Source: Patiriisocius marinus
GTDB lineage: Bacteria > Bacteroidota > Bacteroidia > Flavobacteriales > Flavobacteriaceae
Assembly (NCBI RefSeq): GCF_008974325.1
Contig: NZ_BKCG01000001.1
Coordinates: 1,054,001 to 1,118,000, forward strand
Length of the DNA: 64,000 nt
Direction: 5' to 3'
The position numbers were made by a program, and so were the translations under genes. Shown one piece after another: positions 37,535 through 46,632 of this stretch; the first letter of the stretch is position 1, and each line of letters begins with the position of its first letter. Under the pieces are notes generated by a model, which was not told the origin of the DNA, did not search any database, and worked only from the letters and a program-made list of their open reading frames with translations.

Positions 37535-39046
37535 ATGAGTAAATACAAAATAGAACCAAAACCCGGAAGTATTTTAGGGTCACTTAGAAGTATAGGCTAT
37601 AATTTGAAAACTGCACTTTCTGATATAGTTGATAATTCAATTGCTGCTAGAGCAAAAAAAATAGAAATTGTAAACAATGATTTTAATGAGAATATTGATC
37701 ATTTAGAATGGATGGCAATTATTGATGATGGCAATGGAATGACTATGGAGGATATGATTAAGGCATTGACATTAGGAGGAGAGGGAATTGAACGAGAGAG
37801 AAGTATTGAGGATTTAGGGAGATTTGGATTAGGTTTAAAAACAGCAAGTTTTTCTCAATGTAGAAAATTAACTTTAATTTCAAAAAAGGAAACAATTAAC
37901 TCTATAGTCTTTGATCTAGATTATATTGACAAAAATGGATGGGAGGTATATTCATTAGACAATCATAAATTGTTGATAGAAAAAATAAAGGCAAGAATTG
38001 AAAATAAAGAGATTTTTGACAGTGATAGTTGGACAGTAGTTCTTTGGGAAAATTTAGATAAAATTAAAATTACTTCTACCTCTAGTTTTTATTCGGAACT
38101 TTCGAAAGTTAGAAATCATTTTGAATTGATATACCACAAATTCAAAAACAGTGTAAATATTCGATTAAATGGAACATTAGTGAAATATTGGGATCCATAT
38201 AAAACTGCACTTTCTACTCAAGAGAAATTATTTAAATATAATTCCGGAGATGGGACTTATTCCTTGAAGGGACATGTTTTAAAACATTCTAGTGAATTTC
38301 AAAATAAAAATGAATACGAGAGTCAATCAGAGATTGGTACTTTTAATCAAAATCAAGGATTTTTCGTTTACAGAAATAAGAGATTAATCTATCGTGGAAG
38401 TTGGTTAGGTCTATTTAATAAAGAGCATCATTATATTTTAGGAAGAGTTGAGATTAATTTATCTAATAGTTTAGAGTCTGATTTGGCTTGGGGAGTAAAT
38501 ATTAGTAAATCTTCAGTTTCTATACCGAGATTTGCTGAATCAGATATAAGAGCTGAGTGTAATAAAGTGAGATCTGAAGCTAACAATACGTTTAGATTTC
38601 ATGGAGGAGTTAAGAAGCATAAAATAAGAAAAAAGAACACCGAAACGGAGATACAACCAATATGGAATTTTGAATCTAAAGGAGTAAAGACAGGAGAGAA
38701 AAATCAATATAAAATCAATATAAAACATCCATTATTCGATCAATTTTTAAAGAAATGCTCTGCAGATAAAACAATTCAAAAAGAGTTTAAGCAAATTTTG
38801 AGATACATAGAAAATTACCTACCTGTAGATAATATTTTTGCAAGAAAAGCTAATAATGAGGTAGAGCAATCATTGGAAGATGATCACGAAATTTATGAAA
38901 AATTTAAAGGGATAATGGAGATTTATAAAATAAGTATGAAAGTAGAAACTGCGTTTAACACATTAATTAATATAGAACCTTTTAATAGTTTGTCTTTTGA
39001 TAAAGAACGATTAATAGAACTAGGTGTCGACCCAAGCAATATATAA
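37535..39046 (+). CDS. GHKL ATPase, MutL/MORC/HSP90-like, of a defence locus
   Basis: The 503-residue protein has a GHKL (Bergerat) ATP-binding domain in its first 250 residues. The N-box region is LSDIVDNSIAA (28-38), the G1 motif DDGNGM (64-69) and the G2 lid GRFGLGLKTAS (95-105). The C-terminal half has no domain I recognise; it contains a lysine-rich stretch (about 356-367). The acidic residue at the catalytic general-base position looks like Asp30 rather than the usual Glu. Homologues of this kind occur with Z1, DUF4420 and AIPR genes in restriction-like loci and are thought to act as ATP-gated clamps. The Z1 gene starts 3 bases downstream. Confidence 0.85.
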   Translation: MSKYKIEPKPGSILGSLRSIGYNLKTALSDIVDNSIAARAKKIEIVNNDFNENIDHLEWMAIIDDGNGMTMEDMIKALTLGGEGIERERSIEDLGRFGLGLKTASFSQCRKLTLISKKETINSIVFDLDYIDKNGWEVYSLDNHKLLIEKIKARIENKEIFDSDSWTVVLWENLDKIKITSTSSFYSELSKVRNHFELIYHKFKNSVNIRLNGTLVKYWDPYKTALSTQEKLFKYNSGDGTYSLKGHVLKHSSEFQNKNEYESQSEIGTFNQNQGFFVYRNKRLIYRGSWLGLFNKEHHYILGRVEINLSNSLESDLAWGVNISKSSVSIPRFAESDIRAECNKVRSEANNTFRFHGGVKKHKIRKKNTETEIQPIWNFESKGVKTGEKNQYKINIKHPLFDQFLKKCSADKTIQKEFKQILRYIENYLPVDNIFARKANNEVEQSLEDDHEIYEKFKGIMEIYKISMKVETAFNTLINIEPFNSLSFDKERLIELGVDPSNI

Positions 39047-39049
39047 ATT

Positions 39050-41875
39050 ATGAATAATAAAATGATTAAAGATGTTGCACATGCAACTTTAAATGGTTTA
39101 AAAAACACGGGTAAAGATATAACAACTGCAATTATAAGAGAAACTGTTTTTAGCTTTCAAAATATTTATTCACCCGATATATATCCGAACATTAATTGGG
39201 AAGGAGTAATTAATGAGTTAGAATCACATTACACAATTACAATTGGTATAAGTGAAACGCTATATAATCATAGAATACCTTGGGTTCGTAATTATAAACA
39301 AAACAACCCTAATTTATCTGATTTTCCATTTTGGAATAATTATAAAAGATACTTATCTGAAATACAACAACTACCACAAACTGTGATAGATGAAATTGAT
39401 CAGAGTACTGATGCTATATTGGATGGAATGTCCAATCCAAGAGAAACAGATCATTTTGAAAAAAAAGGTTTAGTTATAGGCTATGTACAATCAGGTAAAA
39501 CAGGTAATTATGTTGGTTTAATAAACAAGGCTATTGATGTAGGGTATCAGTTTATAGTTGTTTTAGCCGGTATGCATAATAATTTACGTCAACAAACTCA
39601 ATTTAGAATAGATCAAGGCGTTAACGGTAAACAAAAAATTAATGGAGTTGAAACCAAAGTAGGTGTTGGAACACTAATGAATAGGTTTGATAATCAAACA
39701 CAGTCTTTAACTACAGCTGATGTTAAAGGTGATTTTAATTCTGCTGCAGCAAACATGAATGGTATAAATTTCAATTTAGAAGCTCCTTTAATTGCTGTAA
39801 TAAAGAAAAACGTACACCCGTTAAAAAACATGAACAAATGGTTAGAGAATGTTATTGGTATTAACATGGAGTCTCAATCTAATAAGGCTGTTTTAATTAT
39901 AGATGATGAAGCTGATCAAGCTAGTATTAATAATAATTTTAAGCTTGAAGACCTTGATGCTCCTATAGTTGATGAAGATGGAAATATAGATGAAGAAAAT
40001 AGACCAACAGCTATAAATGCTGGGATTGTTGATTTAATTAATAAGTTTAGCCGAAGATGTTATACTGGTTACACAGCAACTCCATATGCGAACGTGTTAA
40101 TTCCTTTAGATAATGAACATCATCAAAGTATTTTTCCTGAAGACTTTATTGTAAGATTGAAACAGCCTTCTAATTATCTAGGGCCTGAAAAATATTTTGA
40201 AGAAGGATTGCCTGGTATAATGGAAATAAATAGTATTGAAGGTTTCCCGGGACAACTTAAGTCTTATTACAAAGAAGAATTAGAAGAGTTAAATATGCCG
40301 GACTCTTTAAAGGTTGCAGCTAAGCAATTTATTGTTTCAGGAGCATTACGTTTTTTTAGAGGTCAAGAAAGGTCCCACATGTCTATGCTAATACACGTAT
40401 CCCACTTAACGATGATACAGAATGGTTTAGGAGATGTATTTAAGAATTATTGGAATGAACTTAAAGATAGCATTGAAAACAATAACGAGACAATGTGGAC
40501 AGAATTAAGTGATTTATTTCACGGAGGTAATATCGATGGGTTACAAGTGCAAGTTAATAACCAACAATTTTATACTCAAGCATATTCTGAAAATGAATCA
40601 TTTGCAAATAATAATTTTGACTTACCAACAAATTTCAGTGAATTAAGAGACCATATTAGAAGCTTTATTGCTGCTGTTGAAATTTTAGTAGTAAATGGAC
40701 ACAAAGATAATAAAGGGCAAAGCTTAGACTATCATTTATACCCGCATGGAAGAAAAGTAATAGCTATTGGAGGAAACACAATGTCTAGAGGATTAACATT
40801 GGAAGGCTTACATACAAGTTACTTTATCAGACATGCTAGGACATTTGATACACTAATGCAAATGGGGCGTTGGTTTGGTTATCGTTCTAATTATGCAGAT
40901 CTGTGTAGAATTATAACAACTACAGAAATAGCTATAGATTTTGGTGAAATTTGCTACGCTGACACCATTATGAATGAAAATATTTCAGCCATGATTAGAA
41001 GTAATGCATCACCAAGAGATTTTTTAATTAAAATTAGGCAATCTACAACAAGTTTGTCAGTTACTTCAAAAATGGGAGTAGCTGGTCCTATGCGGTTAAG
41101 TTGGGCTGGTGGTGAAGTTATTACAAATTCAATATCACGTAAACCAGATACAATTATTAACAATCATAATATTTTGTGTAAAATAATTGATAGAATAAAA
41201 GATAGATGTAATATTAACGAATTTGACAATAAACTAATTTTTAAAAACGTCAACATAGATGGAGAATTAGATGAATTAAAAAATGATAATTTTTTAATAA
41301 TTAACAATAATGGAAGTTTAGATTTTGATAAAATTTTTGAGTTTTACAAGAAGTCTGGATACGAAACAATCGATGTTGTTATAGTTGGTAGAAAACCTGG
41401 AAAACAAGATAATTATACTTTTATTGATAAAGAAATTGGTCTAGCTCAAAGAAATACTGCTAGGAGAAATGAAACAGAACCTAATCCAAATCACTTTAAG
41501 GTACCTAATGGTAAACTAACAGATGCTAATTATTTATCTGATTTTATTGGAGATAAGAAAGATGAATTGAATATTAAAGAAAAAAGAACCCCTTCTGTAA
41601 CTTGTTTATATCTCGAGAGACCGATAATCACTTTTGTAGCACTAGATCCAATGTTTTTTTATAGTAGTATTAATGTTTCTCGCGGAGATACGCCTTCTAT
41701 CGAAAATATGCATAGTGGTTTAGAAGATTTAAAAGATAATGATTTTGGACAATATATCGCTTTACCATATGGGATATCTATTGCGACACCTTCTTGTCTC
41801 CCTAATAGTAGATCTATAAACAATAACTCTGTTGATGTACTAGTCAATCAAATGGTAAACGATAACATTAATTAG
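39050..41875 (+). CDS. Z1-domain superfamily II helicase-like protein
   Basis: The 941-residue protein has helicase motifs in order: Walker A GYVQSGKTGN (144-153), Walker B VLIIDDEADQAS (281-292), YTGYTATPYAN (338-348), GGNTMSRGLTLEG (574-586) and QMGRWFGYR (604-612) with the motif VI arginines. The region around the last two motifs is the Z1 domain. The remaining 300 residues are not recognised. Z1 proteins are predicted nucleic-acid-dependent ATPases of restriction-like and plasmid loci. Here the protein probably couples ATP hydrolysis to DNA remodelling or translocation for the nuclease encoded 3 bases downstream. No direct activity is known to me. Confidence 0.88.
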   Translation: MNNKMIKDVAHATLNGLKNTGKDITTAIIRETVFSFQNIYSPDIYPNINWEGVINELESHYTITIGISETLYNHRIPWVRNYKQNNPNLSDFPFWNNYKRYLSEIQQLPQTVIDEIDQSTDAILDGMSNPRETDHFEKKGLVIGYVQSGKTGNYVGLINKAIDVGYQFIVVLAGMHNNLRQQTQFRIDQGVNGKQKINGVETKVGVGTLMNRFDNQTQSLTTADVKGDFNSAAANMNGINFNLEAPLIAVIKKNVHPLKNMNKWLENVIGINMESQSNKAVLIIDDEADQASINNNFKLEDLDAPIVDEDGNIDEENRPTAINAGIVDLINKFSRRCYTGYTATPYANVLIPLDNEHHQSIFPEDFIVRLKQPSNYLGPEKYFEEGLPGIMEINSIEGFPGQLKSYYKEELEELNMPDSLKVAAKQFIVSGALRFFRGQERSHMSMLIHVSHLTMIQNGLGDVFKNYWNELKDSIENNNETMWTELSDLFHGGNIDGLQVQVNNQQFYTQAYSENESFANNNFDLPTNFSELRDHIRSFIAAVEILVVNGHKDNKGQSLDYHLYPHGRKVIAIGGNTMSRGLTLEGLHTSYFIRHARTFDTLMQMGRWFGYRSNYADLCRIITTTEIAIDFGEICYADTIMNENISAMIRSNASPRDFLIKIRQSTTSLSVTSKMGVAGPMRLSWAGGEVITNSISRKPDTIINNHNILCKIIDRIKDRCNINEFDNKLIFKNVNIDGELDELKNDNFLIINNNGSLDFDKIFEFYKKSGYETIDVVIVGRKPGKQDNYTFIDKEIGLAQRNTARRNETEPNPNHFKVPNGKLTDANYLSDFIGDKKDELNIKEKRTPSVTCLYLERPIITFVALDPMFFYSSINVSRGDTPSIENMHSGLEDLKDNDFGQYIALPYGISIATPSCLPNSRSINNNSVDVLVNQMVNDNIN

Positions 41876-41878
41876 GCT

Positions 41879-42910
41879 ATGAGTATAAAAGAAATATTCA
41901 CAGAATTGATACGGGATGTAAAGTCTGGTGGGCAATATGATACTCGACTTGTAGATTTTGATGATGCTAATAGATATAAAACTATTTTAGCTATTGATAA
42001 ACTTTCTGACAACCAACAATGTGTTCTGTTACAATTAAAAAATGGTGGTCAACAATCTGATGTTATTATAAATAATATCAATACACTAGATAGTATTCAG
42101 GTGGATACTTTTCCTGTTGCCGATCCTGGGACAACCGGCTTAGATACATATTATAGTATTAAACTTGATAGAAATACTGAAGAAGACATTTTTTATGCTT
42201 TCATTACTGATATAATAGAGACAGCAAAAAACTCAAATTCTGATTTAGTTATTTTAGATATTTTAAAGAGGGTCAAGTCTTGGATGAACTTTTTTAAATC
42301 TAAAAAAACAGGAGTTTTGTCAGAAAATGGACAGATTGGTTTATTTGCAGAATTGACAATGCTTAAAACATTATTAGAGTGCAACAAAGAAAACTTATTA
42401 GATATTATTACAAGTTGGGTAGGACCCAAAAAACAAAATCAAGATTTTATTTTCCCCAATACTCAAGCAATTGAAGTTAAATGTACTACCTCGAATAATC
42501 TATATGAAGTTAAAATAAATAACGAGTATCAATTAGATTGTAGTGGTTTAGAACGATTATTTCTAGCTGTTTATCAACTTAAAAGGCATAAAATAAGTGA
42601 AAATTCATTGTTTCAGTCTTTACCTAATTTGATTGAAGATATTAAAGCCATATTGCAAAATGATTTTGATGCTAAATTTGATTTTGAAGGTTTATTATTA
42701 GATGTGGGATATTTGGCAGAAGCAGAGGTTGAATATTTAGACTTTGGATTTCAAATCATTAATGGACCAAATATCTATGATGTAGATTCAGAGTTTCCAA
42801 AATTAGCAAGAACTTCTATTTCTAATTCTATTAAAAAAGTAGAGTACAATTTAAATTTACAAGAACAAAAAATATTTAGTAATAATGTTGTTGAATTAAT
42901 AAGTTTATAA
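41879..42910 (+). CDS. PD-(D/E)XK motif protein (DUF4420), putative endonuclease
   Basis: The 343-residue protein has the DUF4420 pattern: GLFAELTMLKTLLE (E158), WVGPKKQNQDFIF (D189) and AIEVKCTTS (E199, K201), forming a complete PD-(D/E)XK catalytic set. It is the best candidate for the DNA-cutting subunit of the locus. Its TAA overlaps the ATG of the AIPR gene (TAATG at 42908-42912), which suggests translational coupling. The gap to the Z1 gene is 3 bases. DNA cleavage is inferred from the fold and context. Confidence 0.85.
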   Translation: MSIKEIFTELIRDVKSGGQYDTRLVDFDDANRYKTILAIDKLSDNQQCVLLQLKNGGQQSDVIINNINTLDSIQVDTFPVADPGTTGLDTYYSIKLDRNTEEDIFYAFITDIIETAKNSNSDLVILDILKRVKSWMNFFKSKKTGVLSENGQIGLFAELTMLKTLLECNKENLLDIITSWVGPKKQNQDFIFPNTQAIEVKCTTSNNLYEVKINNEYQLDCSGLERLFLAVYQLKRHKISENSLFQSLPNLIEDIKAILQNDFDAKFDFEGLLLDVGYLAEAEVEYLDFGFQIINGPNIYDVDSEFPKLARTSISNSIKKVEYNLNLQEQKIFSNNVVELISL

Positions 42911-45078
42911 TGAGTTTTTTTACCACCCTAAAATCCTTAACAGAAGAAAAGCTTTCACAGGATTCTCAATTAAATGCTGAGTCAGCTTTTTGTGAAATTG
43001 CATCTGACTATTTAATAGATTCGTCTTTAATCTCGAACTTTGAACAATCTCAATATTTTAAAGAAAATGATAGTAATAGGAACTTGAAAATTGACGGATT
43101 TTCAATTAATGAGAATGAAACTGTTTTATCACTGTTGATAGCAAATTATAATAACTCTGATGAAGCAGGGAAGTTGAACTTGAAAGATGTTGAACAACAA
43201 TTTAAACAATTGTATAGGGTGTTGAATTATGTTGTTAGGACCAATGAATATAATGTACCAAAAGCTAATATTTTATCAGCTTTAAATACGGAATATCATG
43301 CAGGTATTAAAAAGAACATTGTTAAGGTCGACTTTTACCTACTTACTAATAATACTGCGGTAAATAAAAAAGATGTAGACCTAAAAAGGATTCTTTCAAA
43401 AGTTGATATTGATTCGGTTATAGATTATAACTTTAGAATATACGATATTCAGGAATTAGAGAGATTACACAAGAATAATCAGAAACTAGATATTGACGTT
43501 GAAGATTATTATGATAAACCCATTAATGTCCTTAAGCCGAAGCTAGGAAACTCTAGTTATGGTACTGCAATTGCCATACTTCCAGGTCGCTTTTTATATA
43601 ACATCTATAGTGATTTTGGTGGTCGATTATTAGAAAGCAATGTAAGGTCGTTTTTGTCGTCAAGAATTAAGGTTAATAAAGGGATAAAAGACACATTATT
43701 AAACAGACCAGAAATGTTCTTAGCTTATAATAATGGTTTATGCTTAACAGTGTCGGAAATAATATTTAATGATGATAATTCAGTAAAGACTTTTAAGAAT
43801 TTTCAAATTGTAAATGGAGGCCAAACAACTTCTTCAATATTTTTTGCAACGCAAGAAGCTAAAAAAACAAAAATGAATATTGAGCTAGATAAAGTGAATG
43901 TTATGGCAAAAATTACTGAAATCAGAAGGAATATTGATTCTGTTAAAATTCAATCTAATATTGCTAAAAATAGTAATCTTCAAAATGCAGTTAAACAATC
44001 AGACTTATCAAGTAATGAAGAGTACTTAATTACCTTGCATGCATGTTCTAAAAAATTCAGAAATCCAACTTCAAATAACTATTATTATTTCGAACGAACA
44101 AGAGGTCAATATCAACTTGAGAAAAACCTTAGTAAAAATGAAAATTATTTTTTAAATCTATTCCCTAGAAATCAAAAATTTGAAAAATCAGATTTGTCAA
44201 TTTTATTTTTTTGTGCGATTGGCAATAAGATTGAACCTTTTATTTCCGTTCAAAGTGCTGAAAAAAGATATAAAATAATAAGAGATCAATTTGACTCTGA
44301 AAATAAAAAAATAAGTAAAGAATATTATATCAATATAATAGGTTCATTTATTTTTTATAAACTTTTAAAAACAAAGTATGGCATCGGTAATAATGCTATT
44401 GGGAGAATAAGGAAAAATGTTATAGCATATTCTATTTCATTAATACAAGAATATTTATTGAAGTCGAATAAGAGTATTGACTTTCAGAATATTTGGAGTA
44501 ATGATGGTGTGAATATTCACGAGGAAAAAATTAAATACTTTTTGACTTATATTAATCAATTGTTACTTTACAATTTAGATGATGGGCGCCTTGATGAAGC
44601 TTGTAAAAAGAAAGAGTCTTGGGATATAATAAAAACTAATATTGATTGGAGTGAGTTAGATTCAATTATTGAAGTATTGCCAGTTTGCGAAATTAAAAAA
44701 TTCAAAAAAAATCCATCCGCAAAATTAAATTTAGATAACAAATATAAGCTCATGGTAGACGAGATTAACCTGATGGTTTCTTCTCCATCTAAATATTTTA
44801 TACTTCAAACACGACTTCAAGAAGAAATCAACAATTATATGAAAGATGGTATGTCCTTATATAGCCGAAGACATCTTAGGTTAATGAAAGATCATTTCAG
44901 GCCAAATTCTAAATTAACCGCGTTTAGTCCGTATACGTACGAGTTGTACTTAGTTAATTGTTGTAATAAAAATGGGGAAATAATTAACAGGAAATTTTCA
45001 GAATTGAAAATTTACTTAGATGATCTTTATCGAGTATTTAATGCTATCTTAAAAGATGAACTTCTTGATTTGGACTAG
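42910..45078 (+). CDS. AIPR-family protein (abortive-infection phage-resistance family)
   Basis: The 722-residue protein carries the AIPR hallmark at about 237-310: FGGRLLESNVRSFLSSRIKV, then MFLAYNNGLCLTVSEI and FQIVNGGQTTSSI. The N-terminal part also matches the family (IDGFSINENETVLSLLI at 61-77). AIPR proteins were linked to abortive infection in Lactococcus and often lie next to Z1 and DUF4420 genes. Their biochemical role is unclear. The start overlaps the stop of the putative nuclease, so the two products are probably made in fixed ratio. Confidence 0.87.
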   Translation: MSFFTTLKSLTEEKLSQDSQLNAESAFCEIASDYLIDSSLISNFEQSQYFKENDSNRNLKIDGFSINENETVLSLLIANYNNSDEAGKLNLKDVEQQFKQLYRVLNYVVRTNEYNVPKANILSALNTEYHAGIKKNIVKVDFYLLTNNTAVNKKDVDLKRILSKVDIDSVIDYNFRIYDIQELERLHKNNQKLDIDVEDYYDKPINVLKPKLGNSSYGTAIAILPGRFLYNIYSDFGGRLLESNVRSFLSSRIKVNKGIKDTLLNRPEMFLAYNNGLCLTVSEIIFNDDNSVKTFKNFQIVNGGQTTSSIFFATQEAKKTKMNIELDKVNVMAKITEIRRNIDSVKIQSNIAKNSNLQNAVKQSDLSSNEEYLITLHACSKKFRNPTSNNYYYFERTRGQYQLEKNLSKNENYFLNLFPRNQKFEKSDLSILFFCAIGNKIEPFISVQSAEKRYKIIRDQFDSENKKISKEYYINIIGSFIFYKLLKTKYGIGNNAIGRIRKNVIAYSISLIQEYLLKSNKSIDFQNIWSNDGVNIHEEKIKYFLTYINQLLLYNLDDGRLDEACKKKESWDIIKTNIDWSELDSIIEVLPVCEIKKFKKNPSAKLNLDNKYKLMVDEINLMVSSPSKYFILQTRLQEEINNYMKDGMSLYSRRHLRLMKDHFRPNSKLTAFSPYTYELYLVNCCNKNGEIINRKFSELKIYLDDLYRVFNAILKDELLDLD

Positions 45079-45201
45079 AAAAAAGCTTTTTAAGTTTAAG
45101 ATTAATAATATGTTTACAATTAGTGAAAGCTAAACAATGTAGTAGAAAGGAATTAAAATAGTTTGAGTAATTTCGCAAATACTGGCATTTTAAGACACTT
45201 T

Positions 45202-46632
45202 ATGAACAACAAAAACAAATACACTTATGTAGATTTATTCTCAGGTGCTGGTGGCTTAACTCTAGGTTTTGGAAACAAAGGATTTCATCTTGAAATGGCC
45301 AACGATATTGCTGAGCCAGCTTTGAATACTTTTAAGGAGAATTTATATAAAACGCATCCAGATACTAATGTGAATAGAGTAATTCTTGGAGATATTAAAG
45401 AGCTCTATGAACATCTTGAGAATGGAAACGTAAGCTATGATGTATTGGGGCATATGGTTGTTGAAACTAATAAAGAAATTGAATTACGTAAAAAAGTACC
45501 CTCTGTTAAAGACGATAGTGAAATAAAAAATATCCTTAAGGGTATAAGGCATATAGATGTGCTTGTGGGAGGTCCCCCTTGTCAAGGGTTCTCTATGATA
45601 GGTCGCTCAAAAAAATCAACGATAGAAGAGCGGACTAAAGGTTTTATTGATGATCCAAGAAATCAACTTTTCAAGTATTATTTAAAATTTGCTGAAAAGT
45701 TATCTCCGAAACTAGTTTTGATTGAAAATGTGAAAGGGTTAGTCTCTGCTTCAGGGTACAGAGATTTAATTGAAAAATCTCTAACAGATACAGGTAAATA
45801 CGGTTATGATACTTCATCTCACATATTGAATGCGAAAGATTTTGGCCTAGCTCAAAATAGAGAACGTATTTTTTTTATAGGGGTGAGAAAAGACTTGTCA
45901 GAAAAATATAGCATCAAAGCTTCAGATATTTTTGATGATATTATAAAAAGTAAAGAAACCGAGGTAAAGTTAAAGGATGTTATTTTTGATTTACCACAGA
46001 TTAAGGCAAATCCAAAACCGAATAACTACAAAGAAGAAGCAGAAGTTTCATTTCGAAATTTGAAATTTTGTTTTGGTAAAAACATTTCAGATATTTCTTA
46101 TAAAGATTTAATTAGTAAGAACGGAGACAATAATTATCCAAATAGAATTAACACATATAACGGTAAGTTGAAAGTTTCTAGGTTTCTCTTCAATCATAAA
46201 TCAAGATATCATAATGAAAGAGATTTATTTATATATGAAAATCTTGTAGCAGGTAAATACTTAAACGACCCTCTTAATGAAAAGGCTTTATCAAAAGTTA
46301 CTTATGGTGTTGTAATCGATGAAAAAGGAAATAAAAAAGTAAAAGGATTTGGGGATAAGTATTTTAAGTTAGACCCAGAGAGTGTATCTAAAACAATTAT
46401 TGCGCATTTAGAAACAGATGGTAATTCATATGTTCACCCAGGGCTTCACCCTAGAAGTATTACTCCTAGGGAGGCAGCTAGAATTCAATCTTTCCCGGAT
46501 TGGTATTTTTTTACTGGTAGCACACGGAATCAATTTAAACAAATAGGTAATGCAGTTCCTCCTATTTTAGGTGGAATATTTGCAGAGAATTTTAAAAACA
46601 TATTAGACCGTATTGGGCAAGATGAGAAATAA
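45202..46632 (+). CDS. DNA cytosine-C5 methyltransferase (first of two)
   Basis: The protein has 476 residues from the ATG at 45202 (MNNKNKYTYVDLFSGAGG); a TTG at 45163 would add 13 residues. C5-methyltransferase motifs appear in order: I DLFSGAGGLTLGF, IV GGPPCQGFS with catalytic Cys127, VI LIENVKGL, VIII QNRERIFFIGV and X GNAVPP. The region between VIII and IX (about 215-365) is the target recognition domain. There is an insertion of about 40-50 residues between motifs III and IV. It methylates a cytosine in a sequence that cannot be read from the gene. It overlaps the second methyltransferase by 11 bases. Confidence 0.93.
   Translation: MNNKNKYTYVDLFSGAGGLTLGFGNKGFHLEMANDIAEPALNTFKENLYKTHPDTNVNRVILGDIKELYEHLENGNVSYDVLGHMVVETNKEIELRKKVPSVKDDSEIKNILKGIRHIDVLVGGPPCQGFSMIGRSKKSTIEERTKGFIDDPRNQLFKYYLKFAEKLSPKLVLIENVKGLVSASGYRDLIEKSLTDTGKYGYDTSSHILNAKDFGLAQNRERIFFIGVRKDLSEKYSIKASDIFDDIIKSKETEVKLKDVIFDLPQIKANPKPNNYKEEAEVSFRNLKFCFGKNISDISYKDLISKNGDNNYPNRINTYNGKLKVSRFLFNHKSRYHNERDLFIYENLVAGKYLNDPLNEKALSKVTYGVVIDEKGNKKVKGFGDKYFKLDPESVSKTIIAHLETDGNSYVHPGLHPRSITPREAARIQSFPDWYFFTGSTRNQFKQIGNAVPPILGGIFAENFKNILDRIGQDEK

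Noticed and set aside
37535-45078. Known defence systems BREX, DISARM, Dnd/Ssp or classic type I RM
   Set aside because: The signature genes (PglZ/BrxC, DrmA-C, dndBCDE, hsdRMS) are absent; Z1, DUF4420 and AIPR define a different gene set.
45080-45091. AAAAAGCTTTTT palindrome as terminator after the AIPR gene
   Set aside because: It has no loop and only two G/C bases, so a stable RNA hairpin is unlikely.
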